Translations under genes and position numbers: made by a program | Notes under the pieces: model-generated | Told to the model about the DNA's origin: nothing | Database searches by the model: none | What the model saw: the letters and a program-made list of their open reading frames with translations, nothing else | Part shown: positions 45,996 to 57,900 of the stretch, piece after piece | Layout of the letters: each line of letters starts with the position of its first letter | Position numbering within the stretch: the first letter of the stretch is position 1 | Assembly: GCF_902635505.1 (NCBI RefSeq) | Contig: NC_045427.1 | Coordinates: forward strand, 57,996,539 to 58,060,538 | Source: Sarcophilus harrisii | Lineage: Eukaryota; Chordata; Mammalia; Dasyuromorphia; Dasyuridae | DNA: 64,000 nt | Direction: 5' to 3'

Positions 45996-46847
45996 CCAGA
46001 TTGGGAAAGGGCCTATTTGAAGGACACACTAGGCTTTACTGAATTTCCAGTCCTATGGTTATCTGACCCCACATCCAGGGTTTTTTCTGCTGGGAGGGAC
46101 AAGGGGTGAGAGGGTCTCAGGGACTGATGACAGCACTGGATGCCTGGACCCTGAGTTGCCTGTGTGGACACGGTTCCCTTGGTAGTGACAGAAACAAACT
46201 TGAGGTCAAAGGCTAATAATATCACAGACAGAAATCCGAGTTAGGGCTTTTCCCTGACACGTCGGCCAGGCCTGATATGACCTCCCCCCTCTGGGGAAGC
46301 GCGCCAGGGGGTGAAGAGGCCAGGTGCCACCAGCTGCCGGGGTCTCTCAAGCCCAGAGGCTCAGAGGATATTTCCAGACTCCAGATGCCCTGGAGTGGGA
46401 AGTGGGGAGGGGCAGGGGCATAAGTGAAAATGATGTTGCCAAGGACGCTAGATTTTGTTTGCCCTGCCTGAGGCCTCCACCTCTGCCACCTGGCCCAGCT
46501 CTTGGATTCCTAGGGCCTTGTGACAAGCCCTGAGCTTCCAGAAAGCAGCTCCCTGGGATGAGAGGCCCCTTCCCCTCCCAGCCCCCTCACCCTGCCCCTG
46601 CTCCCTCCTTTCTTTGCCCTTGGAGGGGTCCAGAGACCCCAAATGCATTTTTCACTCACAGCCCCCACGATCTAACTGGAGCCAATAAGACTTACTGACC
46701 CTGGGCAGCCAGCTTGAGTTGAGCCTCTCGGACTAGACCCTCTGCAGAATCATCCTGTCCTTGTAAGGCAGGAGATTTGGCAGGGAGGGAGGGAAGGCAG
46801 CTCAGAGCTCAATTTTTCCCTATCCTCCCAAGTCTTTAGGCATTCAA
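45996..46847. other. Unassigned, GC-richer
   Basis: No gene was recognised; open frames here have no family pattern. Confidence 0.4.
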
Positions 46848-47510
46848 GGCTGCTAGGTAACTCGGTAAATGCAAGTGTTAAACCTGCAAGGGCTGAATTC
46901 TTCCTCAGTCATTTACTAGCTATATAACCCTAAGCCAGTAACCTATCAGTTCCCCCTCAGTTTCCTCATCTATAAAATGGTATAATAATGGCACCTACTT
47001 CATAGGGGTATTCTGAGGACCAAATGAGGTAATATGTGTAAAGAGCTTTGCAAAGCTCAAAGTACAATATAAAATGCTAACCTCTACTATTAATGTCTGA
47101 GGGACTTTCATGTGGAAGAAGGAAAAAGAGTGTTCTTTTTGGCCCCAGAGGATAGAACCAGAAACAATGGGCAGGAGTTTTAAAAAAAGGCAAAATAAAA
47201 GGGAGGGGCCTGATGTCAAAATAAAGCTCAACCAACATATAAAGAGGCAAAAAAGGGGCTGATGTCAGAATAAACCTCAAACAAAAGGATTGTTCAAAAG
47301 TAGCCTGGGGTACCTAGGAAGGTAATGGGCTTCCCCCCATCCCATGGCAGTCATTAAACAGACTGGATGACCCTTTGTTGGATATGGCATAGAAGGGAAT
47401 TTCTTGTAGGTATGGGGTGGACTAATGGCCATTGATGTAGATCCTTAGTCCCCTGTGATTCGGTGAGGGAACACAAGTTCCTAGAGGATTCTAGAGACCT
47501 GGGTCCTTCG
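46848..47510 (+). repeat. MIR/THER1-like SINE followed by an L3 3' end
   Basis: 46848-47090 has 'cctcatctataaaatggt' and 'gtaaagagctttgcaaagct'. 47095-47510 has 'ggccccagaggatagaacc' and 'aacagactggatgaccctttg', typical of L3/CR1 ends. Confidence 0.7.
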
Positions 47511-48670
47511 TCTACTTCCGACACGGTCTTGCTTCATGACGTTGCTCTAGTGGCCTTCCCTACCCTGGGTCTCATTGGTGAAAGTTCTTGCCAACTCTGA
47601 CATTCGGTGAGAGTTCCTGTGAGTGGGCATGCAGGTTCTGGCAGCCTGGGAAACAAAGGAAGCCCCTGAGGTGTGTATGTGTGGGGGTGAGGGGAGGCGA
47701 CTGACTCAGAGAGGGTGGAGAGCTGATTCTCCAGTTGCCAGGGAAACAGATGAAGGACAGCCCGTATTGTGTCTGCCACTGTTGTCACGACAACCCAGTG
47801 GGGACCTAACCCAAGTGAGGCTTAGTGGAGTCTAAATTGAATGGAAGGAACAGAAGTGGATGATGTCACCATGAATTACTTAAGGACAATCTCCAGCTAA
47901 CACTTCCCTCAAATCCCGTAGCTCCAACCTGCTTCCCTTATCCCCACCTCCCCCACTTCCAATTAATAAGAGTCAGCCCTCACATCTACTTTACAATTTC
48001 CATTGTCTTGTCTGTATTATCTCAGCGGATGCGCTATGACGAGGCAGGGAGGGGAGTTATTATTCTTTCTATCCTTGAGATAAAGAAGCTAAGGCTGAAG
48101 AAGAGCTCTCTGAATTGGAAATGTAGAATACTTCATTCAATTCAAGGACCAGGGACCAGCACTGAAACTGAGAGATAAAGACAAAATCAAAGCAAAATTA
48201 AAGAATCTCAACCCTTAGGAAATGTATGTTCTAAGTAGGAGAATTCAGACAAGTAATTATCCTGGAACGAAGGTAGGTGGGATTGTGAAGGACTTTCAAT
48301 GAAAACAGAAAAGTTGTATTTTATCCTAGAGGCAATGGGGATCTATCCACTGATGCTTTCTGAGTGACGTGGTCAATCTGTGCTATAAAAGTACCAGTGA
48401 AGATGATGAGTGGTGAATGGATCAGAGAAATGAGAGAGACTCAGTCTGGTACAAGGAGCCCATTTGGGAACCACTGACGTGGTGAATCCTGAGATTACCT
48501 AGCCCCACCTGTTCCCTTACAGGCCAAGATCAGGCAGCTAAAAACAGTGAATCAACTCAAACCCAGGTCTCCTAACCCCCAGACCAGGACTGCTTACACC
48601 ACACTCACTAAAGTGTCAATAGATACACAATCATGCAGCCATTCCAAATTTTGGTATTCTTCTCTGTAAA
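47511..48670. other. Unassigned and ancient repeat
   Basis: 48230-48460 matches the unnamed ancient repeat ('aaaagttgtattttatccta'). No gene. Confidence 0.4.
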
Positions 48671-48674
48671 ATTA

Positions 48675-48897
48675 AGGAGCAGCTACGTGGCACAGTGGAT
48701 AGGGCACTGGGTCTGGAGTCAGGAAGGTCTGAGTTCAAATTTGAGCTGTATGATCCTGGGCAAGTCACTAAATTCTGTTGACCTCAGTTTTCTCATCTGT
48801 AAAATAAGCTGGAGAAGAAAATGGCAAACCATTCCAGTATCTTGATCAAGAAAACCCCGAATGGGATTTTAAAAAGTCAGTCATGACAGACCAATAA
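48675..48897 (+). repeat. Marsupial tRNA-SINE (MAR1-like)
   Basis: Head 'ctacgtggcacagtggata', middle 'ctcatctgtaaaataagctg', tail 'atcaagaaaaccccgaatgg'. Confidence 0.9.
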
Positions 48898-49659
48898 TAA
48901 AAATCAAGGACATAAATGATGTCCAAGGTCTCTCTTTTTAAAATTCCTTATTCTAAGTTTCTCTCTAGCTCTGACATTCCTCACCTCTCATATTCCATAT
49001 TTTAAAATTTCTCTTATCTCCATGTTCTATGGTCCCTCCCAGCTTTTAATATACTGGGTTTTAAGCTCCCTTCTAGCTGTTCTAAAATTCCTTGCCATTT
49101 TAATTTAATTCCATTCGATTTAATTCAACATAAATAGCATCTATTATGTGCAAGGCATTGTATTTAGAACATTTTGTGTTCTCAAGTCCTAACACTGCCA
49201 ACTTTCTTATGTTAGGGCCCTAAGGCAGCCTGGGACTTCTATTCCCTTCAGCCCTATCCCCCCTCCCACTATCCCCGAGTTTACAATTCAATTTAGTTTG
49301 AAACTGTTCAACCTATTTCTATTAAACTCCCTACTGCATGCTAAACCTTGTTGCAATAGCTAAAATAAGTCAGGCCACACTTACTTTGGATAAGTCACTA
49401 TTTGCTTTTATGTTGAACATCTTGGAATGCACCCTAAATTCTTTTCTTTTTTTATTTGTTGTTTTGTTTTGTTTTTGGTGGATAGAACATGAAATCCAGA
49501 GGAACTGGATTTAAATCCCACCTTTGCCATTTATTGTATTTACTTTGAATATTTCACTTTACTTTTTTTTTTATTACTTCTTCAGTCATGACAATGGCCA
49601 GACTAGACAACAGCTAAACTCCCTTCCCATTCCAAATGCATGATCTTATTTTGATCCAA

Positions 49660-50430
49660 AGCATCACCATCCTTCCAATCACCGAAGTTCACATCTTAGA
49701 TTTTCTCTCCCTCACCCATATATCCAATGAGTTGCCTAATCTTGTGTCCTGCCTCTACAACATTTCTATTTGTTCCTTTCTCTATCTCACAAAGCCATTA
49801 CCTTAGTACATTATCAACTCTCACACGAACTGTCATAATACCTTCCTCATTGGTCTTCCTCTTTTCATTATATATGTCCTCTTCATTCCATCCTCCACAC
49901 AGCTGCCAAATAAATTGCAGTAGCTCCCTATTGCTTTTAGAACCAAATATAACGTGTTTGACATTTAAAGTCCTTTACATCCTGACCCCAATCTACCCTT
50001 CCCAACCTCTTTACATTACTCCCCTTCCTTCATTCGATGGTCCAGTCAGATTGGTCTTCTTGCTATTCCTTACACATAAACCTCTCTCCTGTCTCCATGC
50101 TTTGTATTAGCTATCTTTGAAGCCTGGGATGCCCTTCTTCCTCACGCTGACTCTGAGAATCCCTTGTTTCCTTCAAGACTCAGCAAAAGCACCATCTTCT
50201 ACATGAAATCTTTCCAGATCCAACTGCTAGTCCTCTCTCCCCCAAATTTACTATGTCTATCCATACACGTGTGTTTCCATCCATATGGATGGATGGATGG
50301 AAAGATAGATAGATAGATAGATGAATATATAAATATGTGTGTATACATACATATATATATATATATTCACTTATGTACATGTTTCATCTCCCTCCCAAAA
50401 GTGTATTCCCATTGCCTAGCACATTAAAAA
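49660..50430 (+). mobile_element. L2 LINE 3' portion with embedded GGAT/GATA repeat
   Basis: 'agctgccaaataaattgcag', 'ttaaagtcctttacatcctg' and 'attgcctagcac' are L2 landmarks. A GGAT/GATA simple repeat (50286-50322) and a TA run (about 50350-50366) expand the middle. Confidence 0.75.
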
Positions 50431-52000
50431 AAAAGACAAAAATGAACCTGTGATTTCATGGGTATAGGAAACTCCCAGGAAGGAATTCTCTCTCCCAAGG
50501 TAAACCCCAATGTTAGAAAGTTGCCTGAGGGATTGAGACTTTAAGTTTACCTGTACATGTCAGTGATGGGACTTGATATAGTTCTTCCTGACTCCCAGGC
50601 AGGATCTTTATCCACTATCTTACACTATAGGCATATAGTAGTCATGTTAATAAAAGCAATAATTGATTGATTGATCAATGTATTCTATGATTCTATTTCA
50701 GTTAAATGGAATGGGAAGTGATTTTTTAAATCATAATCTATAAATATTTATCAAACTTTTCCCTTCTTCCAACCAATTCCAGGAGACACAAAATAGGACA
50801 CTGGGATCCCAAATACAGATCTTTACTCCTTGGAGAAAGAAAGAGGACAGAGACCAGGCTTAGGCCCTGGGCCCAGGAGACAATGCAACATGAGCCCCAT
50901 TTGGCTGGTCATGGGGTCAGGGCCCACCTGGTCCACTGTCTAGGCCAGATTTACCAAAATGTCCTCATGAGCTCAGCATCCAGGAAGCTTGGGGAAGGCC
51001 AACTGGACCCCCAGGACAGAGGTGGGGGAGGGAGGAGGACAAGAGAGAGTATTTTTAGACCAGTTGCTTGTATGGGCAGAGGCCCAAAAAACTGAGCAGG
51101 GAAAAGAGAAAAGAGAGGGTGGGGGCTGTTGACCAGAAATACAAAGACCCATGTTCAAATCCCAGCTTTGGAATGCTTCTATGACTTGGAGCAAATCATT
51201 TCACCTTTCTTCCTTCTCTGTAAAATTAGGAGTTTGGCATAGATATTAGCTAAGCTTCCAGCTCTAAATTCTATGATCCTATGATATCACAAGTTACTTT
51301 CCTCTCTCTGACACTCAGTTTTCTCATTTGTAAAATGGAGATTATAAGATCATAGATTTAATAACTGCTGTACTCTCCACCTCAATATGTTTTATAAACC
51401 TCAGAGTTTATATATAAAATATACATTCTTATTATATTGGGAGTCCTACTAGACAACTGCTGAGAGAGACCCCAAATCCAGGTCCTATAAATTCAGTAGG
51501 TTGTGACCATCCCTCTCTTTTCCCTTTTCCACAAGGCATTGGAGCCAAGGCTACTCTGTCTCAGCTTCCCTCTCCCCCACTTCAGTTCCCAACCTTTCCT
51601 CTCTATCCCATAAAAACTACTCCACTTTACTTTCATCCTGTCTCTGCAGAGCAGTCACCTGAAAAGGATAGATAACCAATCCCCATATGCTGTTCAACAC
51701 AGGTAATGTGTGGGGATTGTAATAAAATCACTGACACAGAGTAAGAGGACGTGGCTGCAAATCCTACATCTGCCCTTTACTTCCAGTAAAGGAAGTCATC
51801 TGGTAAGTCATCTCTGGGTATCTCAGCTACAAAAGGAACTCTAGGTTCCTTCTTAGGGGAACTCCAAAGTCCCTTCAATTCTGAACAATACAATCCTATC
51901 ATGTGTTACTTCTTCCATGGAGGAAGAGTTCAATCATAGGGAGTTTTGGACTAACAGTACTGAGGAACAGGGGATATTATGGGGTAAGGGGACCTTCTTG
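50431..52000. other. Unassigned with MIR-like units
   Basis: MIR-like SINE scraps occur at about 51140-51300 and 51720-51905. No gene is supported. Confidence 0.4.
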
Positions 52001-52002
52001 TT

Positions 52003-52250
52003 TTTTATTGTTGTTAGGTCATTTTCAGTTATGTCCCACCTTTCTTGGGTTGTTTTTTTTTTTTGTTTGTTTTTGTTTTTTTTTTAGCAAAAATACTGCA
52101 GTAGTTTTCCATTTCCTTCTCCAGCTCATTTTACAGATGAGGAAACTGAGGCAAACAGGAGTAAGTGTGTTGCCCAGTGTCACACAACTAGGAAATATCT
52201 GAGGCTAGATTTGAACTCCAGTTTTCCTGACTCCAGGCCCAGGACCAATT
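52003..52250 (-). repeat. Marsupial tRNA-SINE, antisense, with T-rich insertion
   Basis: 'gttgttaggtcattttcagt', 'ttttacagatgaggaaactgaggc' (read - strand) and 'gactccaggccca'. A run of T/G around 52050-52085 expands the tail. Confidence 0.85.
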
Positions 52251-52489
52251 CATTTTATCTTAAATCACTTTCAAGTTGGCATCCCTGCCCAGTCATCCTC
52301 TTACCCAAAGAGGGAAACCTTTGTTTCTCAGCATCCTTACAATGGGGTCCTATGCCTTACTTGGCTCCCATTTTTAAGAGAAGGCAGAGGCCCCATCCCT
52401 TACCCTCCAGCCCAGGAAATCTGTGACTCATCAGTAGGTAGAAGTGTCAGTTCTTCATAACATGTGGCCTCTATCTCCTTTTTTCTACC

Positions 52490-53030
52490 CACTGTGTCAT
52501 CATCATGGTTCAGGATCTCACCATCTCTGTCTGGAGGAGTCTCCTAAGTGATCTCCCTCAATTATATCACTTCCTCAGCTCCCCTACAATCCAGCTGTGC
52601 CAAAATAATCTTTCTAATACAAAGCACAGATATGAAAATCTATTCAGAAACCTTCAGTGGCTCCCCATCGCTCTCAGAACACAATAAAAAAATCCCCCAA
52701 ACTAGCATTTTAGGCCCTCCACAATCTAAGTTACAACCTAGCCAAGCACTATTACTAGCTTGCTGTTCAATAGATTCCCCCCTCCTTTCCTACCAACAAG
52801 CAGGTCAGCCTCCCCTCCCCATCTCCATCTCAAATAATCTTTATCCTTGTTCATGCCTTAGCTCAGGTCCACTTCTTCCCTGAAGCCCTCCCTAACTTTC
52901 TACTTATTAAGGTCTATGTTGTATCTTCCCCCTCCCACATGTAACTTCTTTGGGATTGGGGATTCAGGTACTGTTATGTCCAGGGAGTCCAGTCCAGTTC
53001 ATGGGAGGTTCTTAATAAATATTTCCTGAC
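52490..53030 (+). mobile_element. L2 LINE 3' end
   Basis: 'cagtggctccccatcgctct', 'ctgaagccctccctaacttt' and 'aggttcttaataaatatttc' are L2 3' UTR landmarks. Confidence 0.8.
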
Positions 53031-53054
53031 TTGAAAGGGAGGTGGCTTCTGGAC

Positions 53055-53088
53055 CAGAAAAAAGAAAGGAAGAGGGAAGAAGGGAGGG

Positions 53089-53184
<96 letters not shown>

Positions 53185-53223
53185 AAAGGGGAAAGGAGGG
53201 AAGAAGGGAAGAAAGAAAGAAAA
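53055..53223. repeat. Homopurine tract (GA)n(GAAA)n
   Basis: Nearly 170 bases with purines only on the + strand: GGAA, then GA, then GAAA units. 53224-54239 downstream has no recognised exon. Confidence 0.95.
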
Positions 53224-54239
53224 TGAAGCAAGATCTGAAATCTCTTCTACATTAGACAGTTCAACCTGCCCTTTTTTTTTTCCCAGAAAAGAACAGTAAA
53301 GCTCAGCCCCTCCCAAAAAAAGTGTCTTTGCTAAGGTCAAATAGTAACGACAGAGGGAAGATTCAAACCCAGTACCCCTGACTTCTTCACAGAGCCCTTC
53401 TCTTCTTACCACATGGGCCCTGTGGAAACCTACTTTAGTGGCTGGTTCTCTGGGATTGAAGGGTACTTGGGCTTGGAAGAACAGTACCAGGAGCGCTGCT
53501 TTACCTATGCGCCACAGCTTCGTGGGGGCTGGAGGCTGGACGAAAGGGGCAGAAATCCATTTCCTCCAAGAAAACAAGCTGCCTGCAGTTCCACGCTCCC
53601 CTCTGGCTAACCTGCACCAGTCCCAGCCTCTACCTCCCCCGCTCTCCAAAACGGTCCTGCCCCCCGGCCCTTAGACTCCGACTCTGTAAATGGGTTTCCT
53701 TCTAAAGAAAGGGAAAATGAGGCAGGTGCCGGAGGACTGGAAGAATTTCTTCCACTCTGAGTAGCCCAGCTCCCCATTGATGTGTCTATGTGTCCAGGGT
53801 CGATTTATTCAGGGTTGTAGAAACTAACTGTCCCCACTCACATCGGCACAGCTTCCCAGGGTTAGGGTGGGGTCCTAGAAAACATCCAGTGCACGCTACT
53901 GCCCCGCTCCTCCCCATTTAACAGATGAGAAAACTGAGGCTCAGTGAGGGGTGGTGACACGGCTAGATAGTGGCATTTCTGGGCTTGGACTAGAAATCGG
54001 GGCCCTTCCCTATACAACCCTTCACTTCCCAGACTGGAGTGGGGGAAGGGGTAGGAGTGGGGGGGGGGGGCTTTCTCTCCAGGATTTCCCCTCAGGTCAG
54101 GGCTAAGTACAGATACGTCAGTCCTCCCGCCCCCGCCAGCTGCCACCCCCTCTCTCTGAGGATTGAGTCTGAGCTGGCAGAGCCTGGGGAAGGGGAGGCC
54201 GAGATGGGGGAGGGGGAGAGAAGGGGGATGGAGGAGGAG

Positions 54240-54313
54240 GAAGGACAGGGGGCGGGTCTGGGCTCGCTCTGCCTGAGCCGGGACATAAATAGGCGGCGCT
54301 GGGGCTCTCCGGG
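54240..54313 (+). promoter_or_regulatory. RRAD: RRAD core promoter, TATA-like
   Basis: CATAAATA at 54284-54291 lies downstream of a GC box (GGGGGCGGG at about 54249). It would place the start of transcription near 54315, which fits the untranslated first exon that follows. Confidence 0.65.
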
Positions 54314-54408
54314 AGATCAGCCCGAGCAGAGGCGGAGGCATCTGGGCGGGGAGAGTCAGCCGGGTCGGAATCCGAATTTGAGTCGGTGTGTGTCAGTCCC
54401 TACGAGAG
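54314..54408 (+). other. RRAD: RRAD exon 1, untranslated
   Basis: The sequence between the TATA-like element and a strong donor (GAGAG|GTGAGT at 54409) is GC-rich and holds no useful start codon. The next acceptor, GCCCAG at 54961-54966, opens exon 2, whose first 22 bases are 5' UTR before the ATG. Human RRAD also has an untranslated first exon. The 5' end is estimated. Confidence 0.65.
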
Positions 54409-54603
54409 GTGAGTGTCGCGGAGATCCGGGCTCGCTAGGGAGAAGGGTAGGTCCCACCGGTGCCCCGGTGCCACGGTCTGGGATAGGACAGAGACGAGCT
54501 TAGTTTGGTGGCCGGGATCCTCCTGTAGATGGCCTGGAGTTCTACAAGGGACGGGACTGTGCAGAGAACTGAGGGGTGTGGACTGAAGTCAGACTGGGCT
54601 GAG

Positions 54604-54606
54604 TGC

Positions 54607-54666
<60 letters not shown>
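54604..54666. repeat. RRAD: (GT)n(GA)n microsatellite in RRAD intron 1
   Basis: About 20 GT units are followed directly by GA units: a compound dinucleotide repeat between exons 1 and 2. Confidence 0.95.
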
Positions 54667-54988
54667 TGTCTATGAGTGTGTATAGTGTGTCTATGTGAGT
54701 GTGCGCGCGTTTGCGTGTGTTCTCTCGGGGTTGTAGGGGCCCGAAATGGCCCTGGCCTTTGACTGTGGCTAAACTGAGGTGGCCCTGGTGCCTGTGTGTG
54801 TTGGCGAGGGGCGGGCCGGGGGAGAGGGCAGGGCAGCCCTGGGAATGGCCGTCTTGGCGGCATCGGGGAACTGCACAGCGGCCGCCCCGAAGTCGGGCTC
54901 GCAGCTCAACCTGCCCCTGTCCTCTCCTTCCCTGTCCCCTCCTTCTGCCGGGTCCCTGCTGCCCAGTGTGCTACGAGCGGCGGGCACG

Positions 54989-57900
54989 ATGACTCTGAAC
55001 CGAGGAGCTCAGCGGCGTTGCGGGGACCGTCGGCGGGGCAGCACGCCCTTCCTCACCCAGCAGCACCTGCATCGCCGCAGCATGCCCGTGGACGAGCGAG
55101 ACCTCCAGGCGACGCTGCCCTCCGGGCCCTTGGGCCAGCTGTCCAACCTGGTGCGCCGCCCCAGCAGCAGCCCCCGGGAGCCCAGCGACTGCTGGGCCTC
55201 CGGCTCCTCGGACTCCCTCACCTCTTCAGGCAGCGAGTCCGACGGCCACCTGTACAAGGTGATACTTCTGGGAGAGCGCGGCGTGGGCAAAACCAGCCTG
55301 GCACGCATCTTCGGCGGCGTAGAGGAGGGACCCGAAGCCGAGGCGGCGGGTGAGTGAGGAGCGCAGCCAGGAGGGGCTGGGGAGAACTCAGGGCGGGAGG
55401 AATGGGGGGAAAGAGAAGAGAGCCCAGGCTGGTGGGGGACTGACCAGAGGAGAGTTAGAGCAGAATATGGAAAAATATTGGGATGGAAGACTAAAAGTAG
55501 ACTATGGAAAAACATTGGGCTGGAAGACAAAGCAGAATATGGAAAAATATTGGGTTGGAAGACAGCAGAATACGGAAAAATATTGGCATAGAAGTCTTGG
55601 AAAGAAAGGAAAGAAAAAAGAATAACGATTGCAAGCTCATGGTGGGGCAGGAACTGGCCTTCATTTTTGTCTGTATTTCCAGAATTTAGGGCAATGTTTT
55701 ACATTTGGTAGGTGCTCAAGTGTTTGTATGGAATTGAATTAAGATGGGAAGAATAATGGAGAAATAAAAGGAGACCCTTGGGGGTCTTCAGATGGCCTTG
55801 CTAAGGATCCTGTAGAGATTTCTGATCACATGGAGAGAACTTGATAGTCGCTTGAGTAACCTCCCTCTCTGAGATTATGAGAAAAGAGTGATGTAAGGTA
55901 GAGTGAGGAAAGCTCTGTTGAGAGGGAGGCTGACCTTGCTAGCAGAAAATTCTGTCCCACCATGGTCCTCTTCTCTGAAGGCAACTATAGCAGGTAACAG
56001 TCGGAGTTCTGAGTATTGGCTGATGGCAGATAGGATTTGATAGAGGGGATATGAGTATTGCAGGTCCAACCAGCTCAGCCTGGTACAGATCAGTAGCTGT
56101 AACTTTCCAAATATTGTGGGAGATGGATAGGAGCTTTCAAGAAGCAAAGATATAATGTCCCTTAAATTTGGACCAACCTATACTCTCCAGTGGGCAGTTC
56201 TGTGGCACAATGGATAGTGTATTGGTATCAGAGTCATGATAACTCATCTTTCTGAGTTCAAATCTGGTCTCAGAAACTTATTAGCTGTGTGACAAGTCAC
56301 TTCAGCTTGTTTGCCTCAGTTTCCTCATCTATAAAAGGATCTGGAGAAGGAAATGGCAAACCACTGCAAAACCTTTGCAAAGAAAAGCCAGATGGAGTCA
56401 CAAAAAAAGTCATACATGGTTGAACAACAATTCTCCATCAATTAGGCTAGCAGGATCTTTCCTTTATGCCCCTCAGTCTGAACCAATCTTTCGGGCCAGG
56501 CTAACCCAGCTTACCATAGTAGTTAGAACTCTCCTAATGTCAAGAAGACCTAGATTCAAATCATGCCTTAGACACTTAATAGTTTTACATCTCTGAGCAA
56601 GACACTTAGTTTTGGGGGGATCCAGTTTCCTCATCTGTAAATTGAAGGGATTATACCCAGATTTCTGAAGTCCCTTCTAGCCTTTCAATCTATGATCCTA
56701 AGCTCTCCTCTTGGGGGCTCAGTAGGCCACAGTGGGAGGAATAATTCTAACTACCCAGGAACTTCATCTTGGTCCATAAATCAGAGAAGGCAGTTTTCTA
56801 GACCCTGCCTGACTGCATAGGGATGTGAGGGGAGGAACTGTAATATCAAATAAATAAGCAGAAATTTTATGGAGAAGTGGGAGCTGATACCTTGTATCAC
56901 TCACCATGCATCACACTGGTACAATGAAATGCTGCTGGGCTTCATAGGACAGAGTGTGTTTACGTTACTTGCCTGTGACATCATGTATCATCAGTAACAG
57001 TAGCAGGGATCGTGGGAATAATAAGGAAAAGGAATGGGGGAAGGGAAGTTAGGGGTCCAAGGGTAATAGAAAACAGATGGATAGATGAGAGGTTAGGGGT
57101 CCAGCTATAATAAGAAACAGAGGGATGGGGAGTTGGATGGGGAGTTGAGGAATTCAGTTATAACAGAAAACAGGAATAGATAAGGAGTTAGAGATCTAGC
57201 AATAATGGAAAACAGGAATGGATAAAGAGGTTAAGGGCACTGCTGTAATTGGAAACAAGGGGACAGATAAGGAGGTTAGAGAACTTTAAGTACCTCCTAT
57301 TTGCTAGGCATTGGAGGGGGGTACAAAGACAAAAAGGATAGTGCCTGTCCTTGAAGTGGGCCAATTTATAATGAGAAATAAAAATGGGAGTGTAGGAGGC
57401 TGGCTATGATCATGAGTGTTTGTATGTGTGTGTGTATGTATGTTGGTTGCAGGTCTTGCTATAATTGAAAACATACGGGAGGAGAGTGAGAAAGGAGAAG
57501 AGAGTTTAAGGAAACATTTAGCACAGGAATTGGTGGGAGATGACAGAAGGAGATCAGGGGTCTTGTGCTACACCCAGAATGCTTAGCACACTTTGTCTTT
57601 CCCTCTCTCTGTGAGGTCCCAACAATGACCTTGTTCTGGACATGTCTTTTCCCTAGGGAATACCTATGACCGGTCCATTGTGGTGGATGGAGAAGAGGCT
57701 TCCCTCATGGTGTTTGACATCTGGGAACAGGTGAGACTCCAAACCAAGAATGGGAAACCAGGGATATGTAGTAAGAAGGAAATTTATTGGGACAGATGGA
57801 CCTTCTTGGTGGAATGAAGCTAATGACTGTCCAGGATATAATGGGATGTCCCTGAGTGTGGTCGTAATGTCCTGAAACCATCTGGACTTAGGACCATATG

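Noticed and set aside
52999-53649. 216-residue open frame on the - strand
   Set aside because: Much of it is translation of the homopurine repeat and it has no family pattern.
53862-54341. Long open frames on both strands just upstream of RRAD
   Set aside because: They are GC-rich promoter-region frames on both strands at once, without splice support or recognisable domain.
54796-55353. 185-residue frame overlapping RRAD exon 2
   Set aside because: It is a shadow in another frame of the true RRAD exon, which matches the family throughout.
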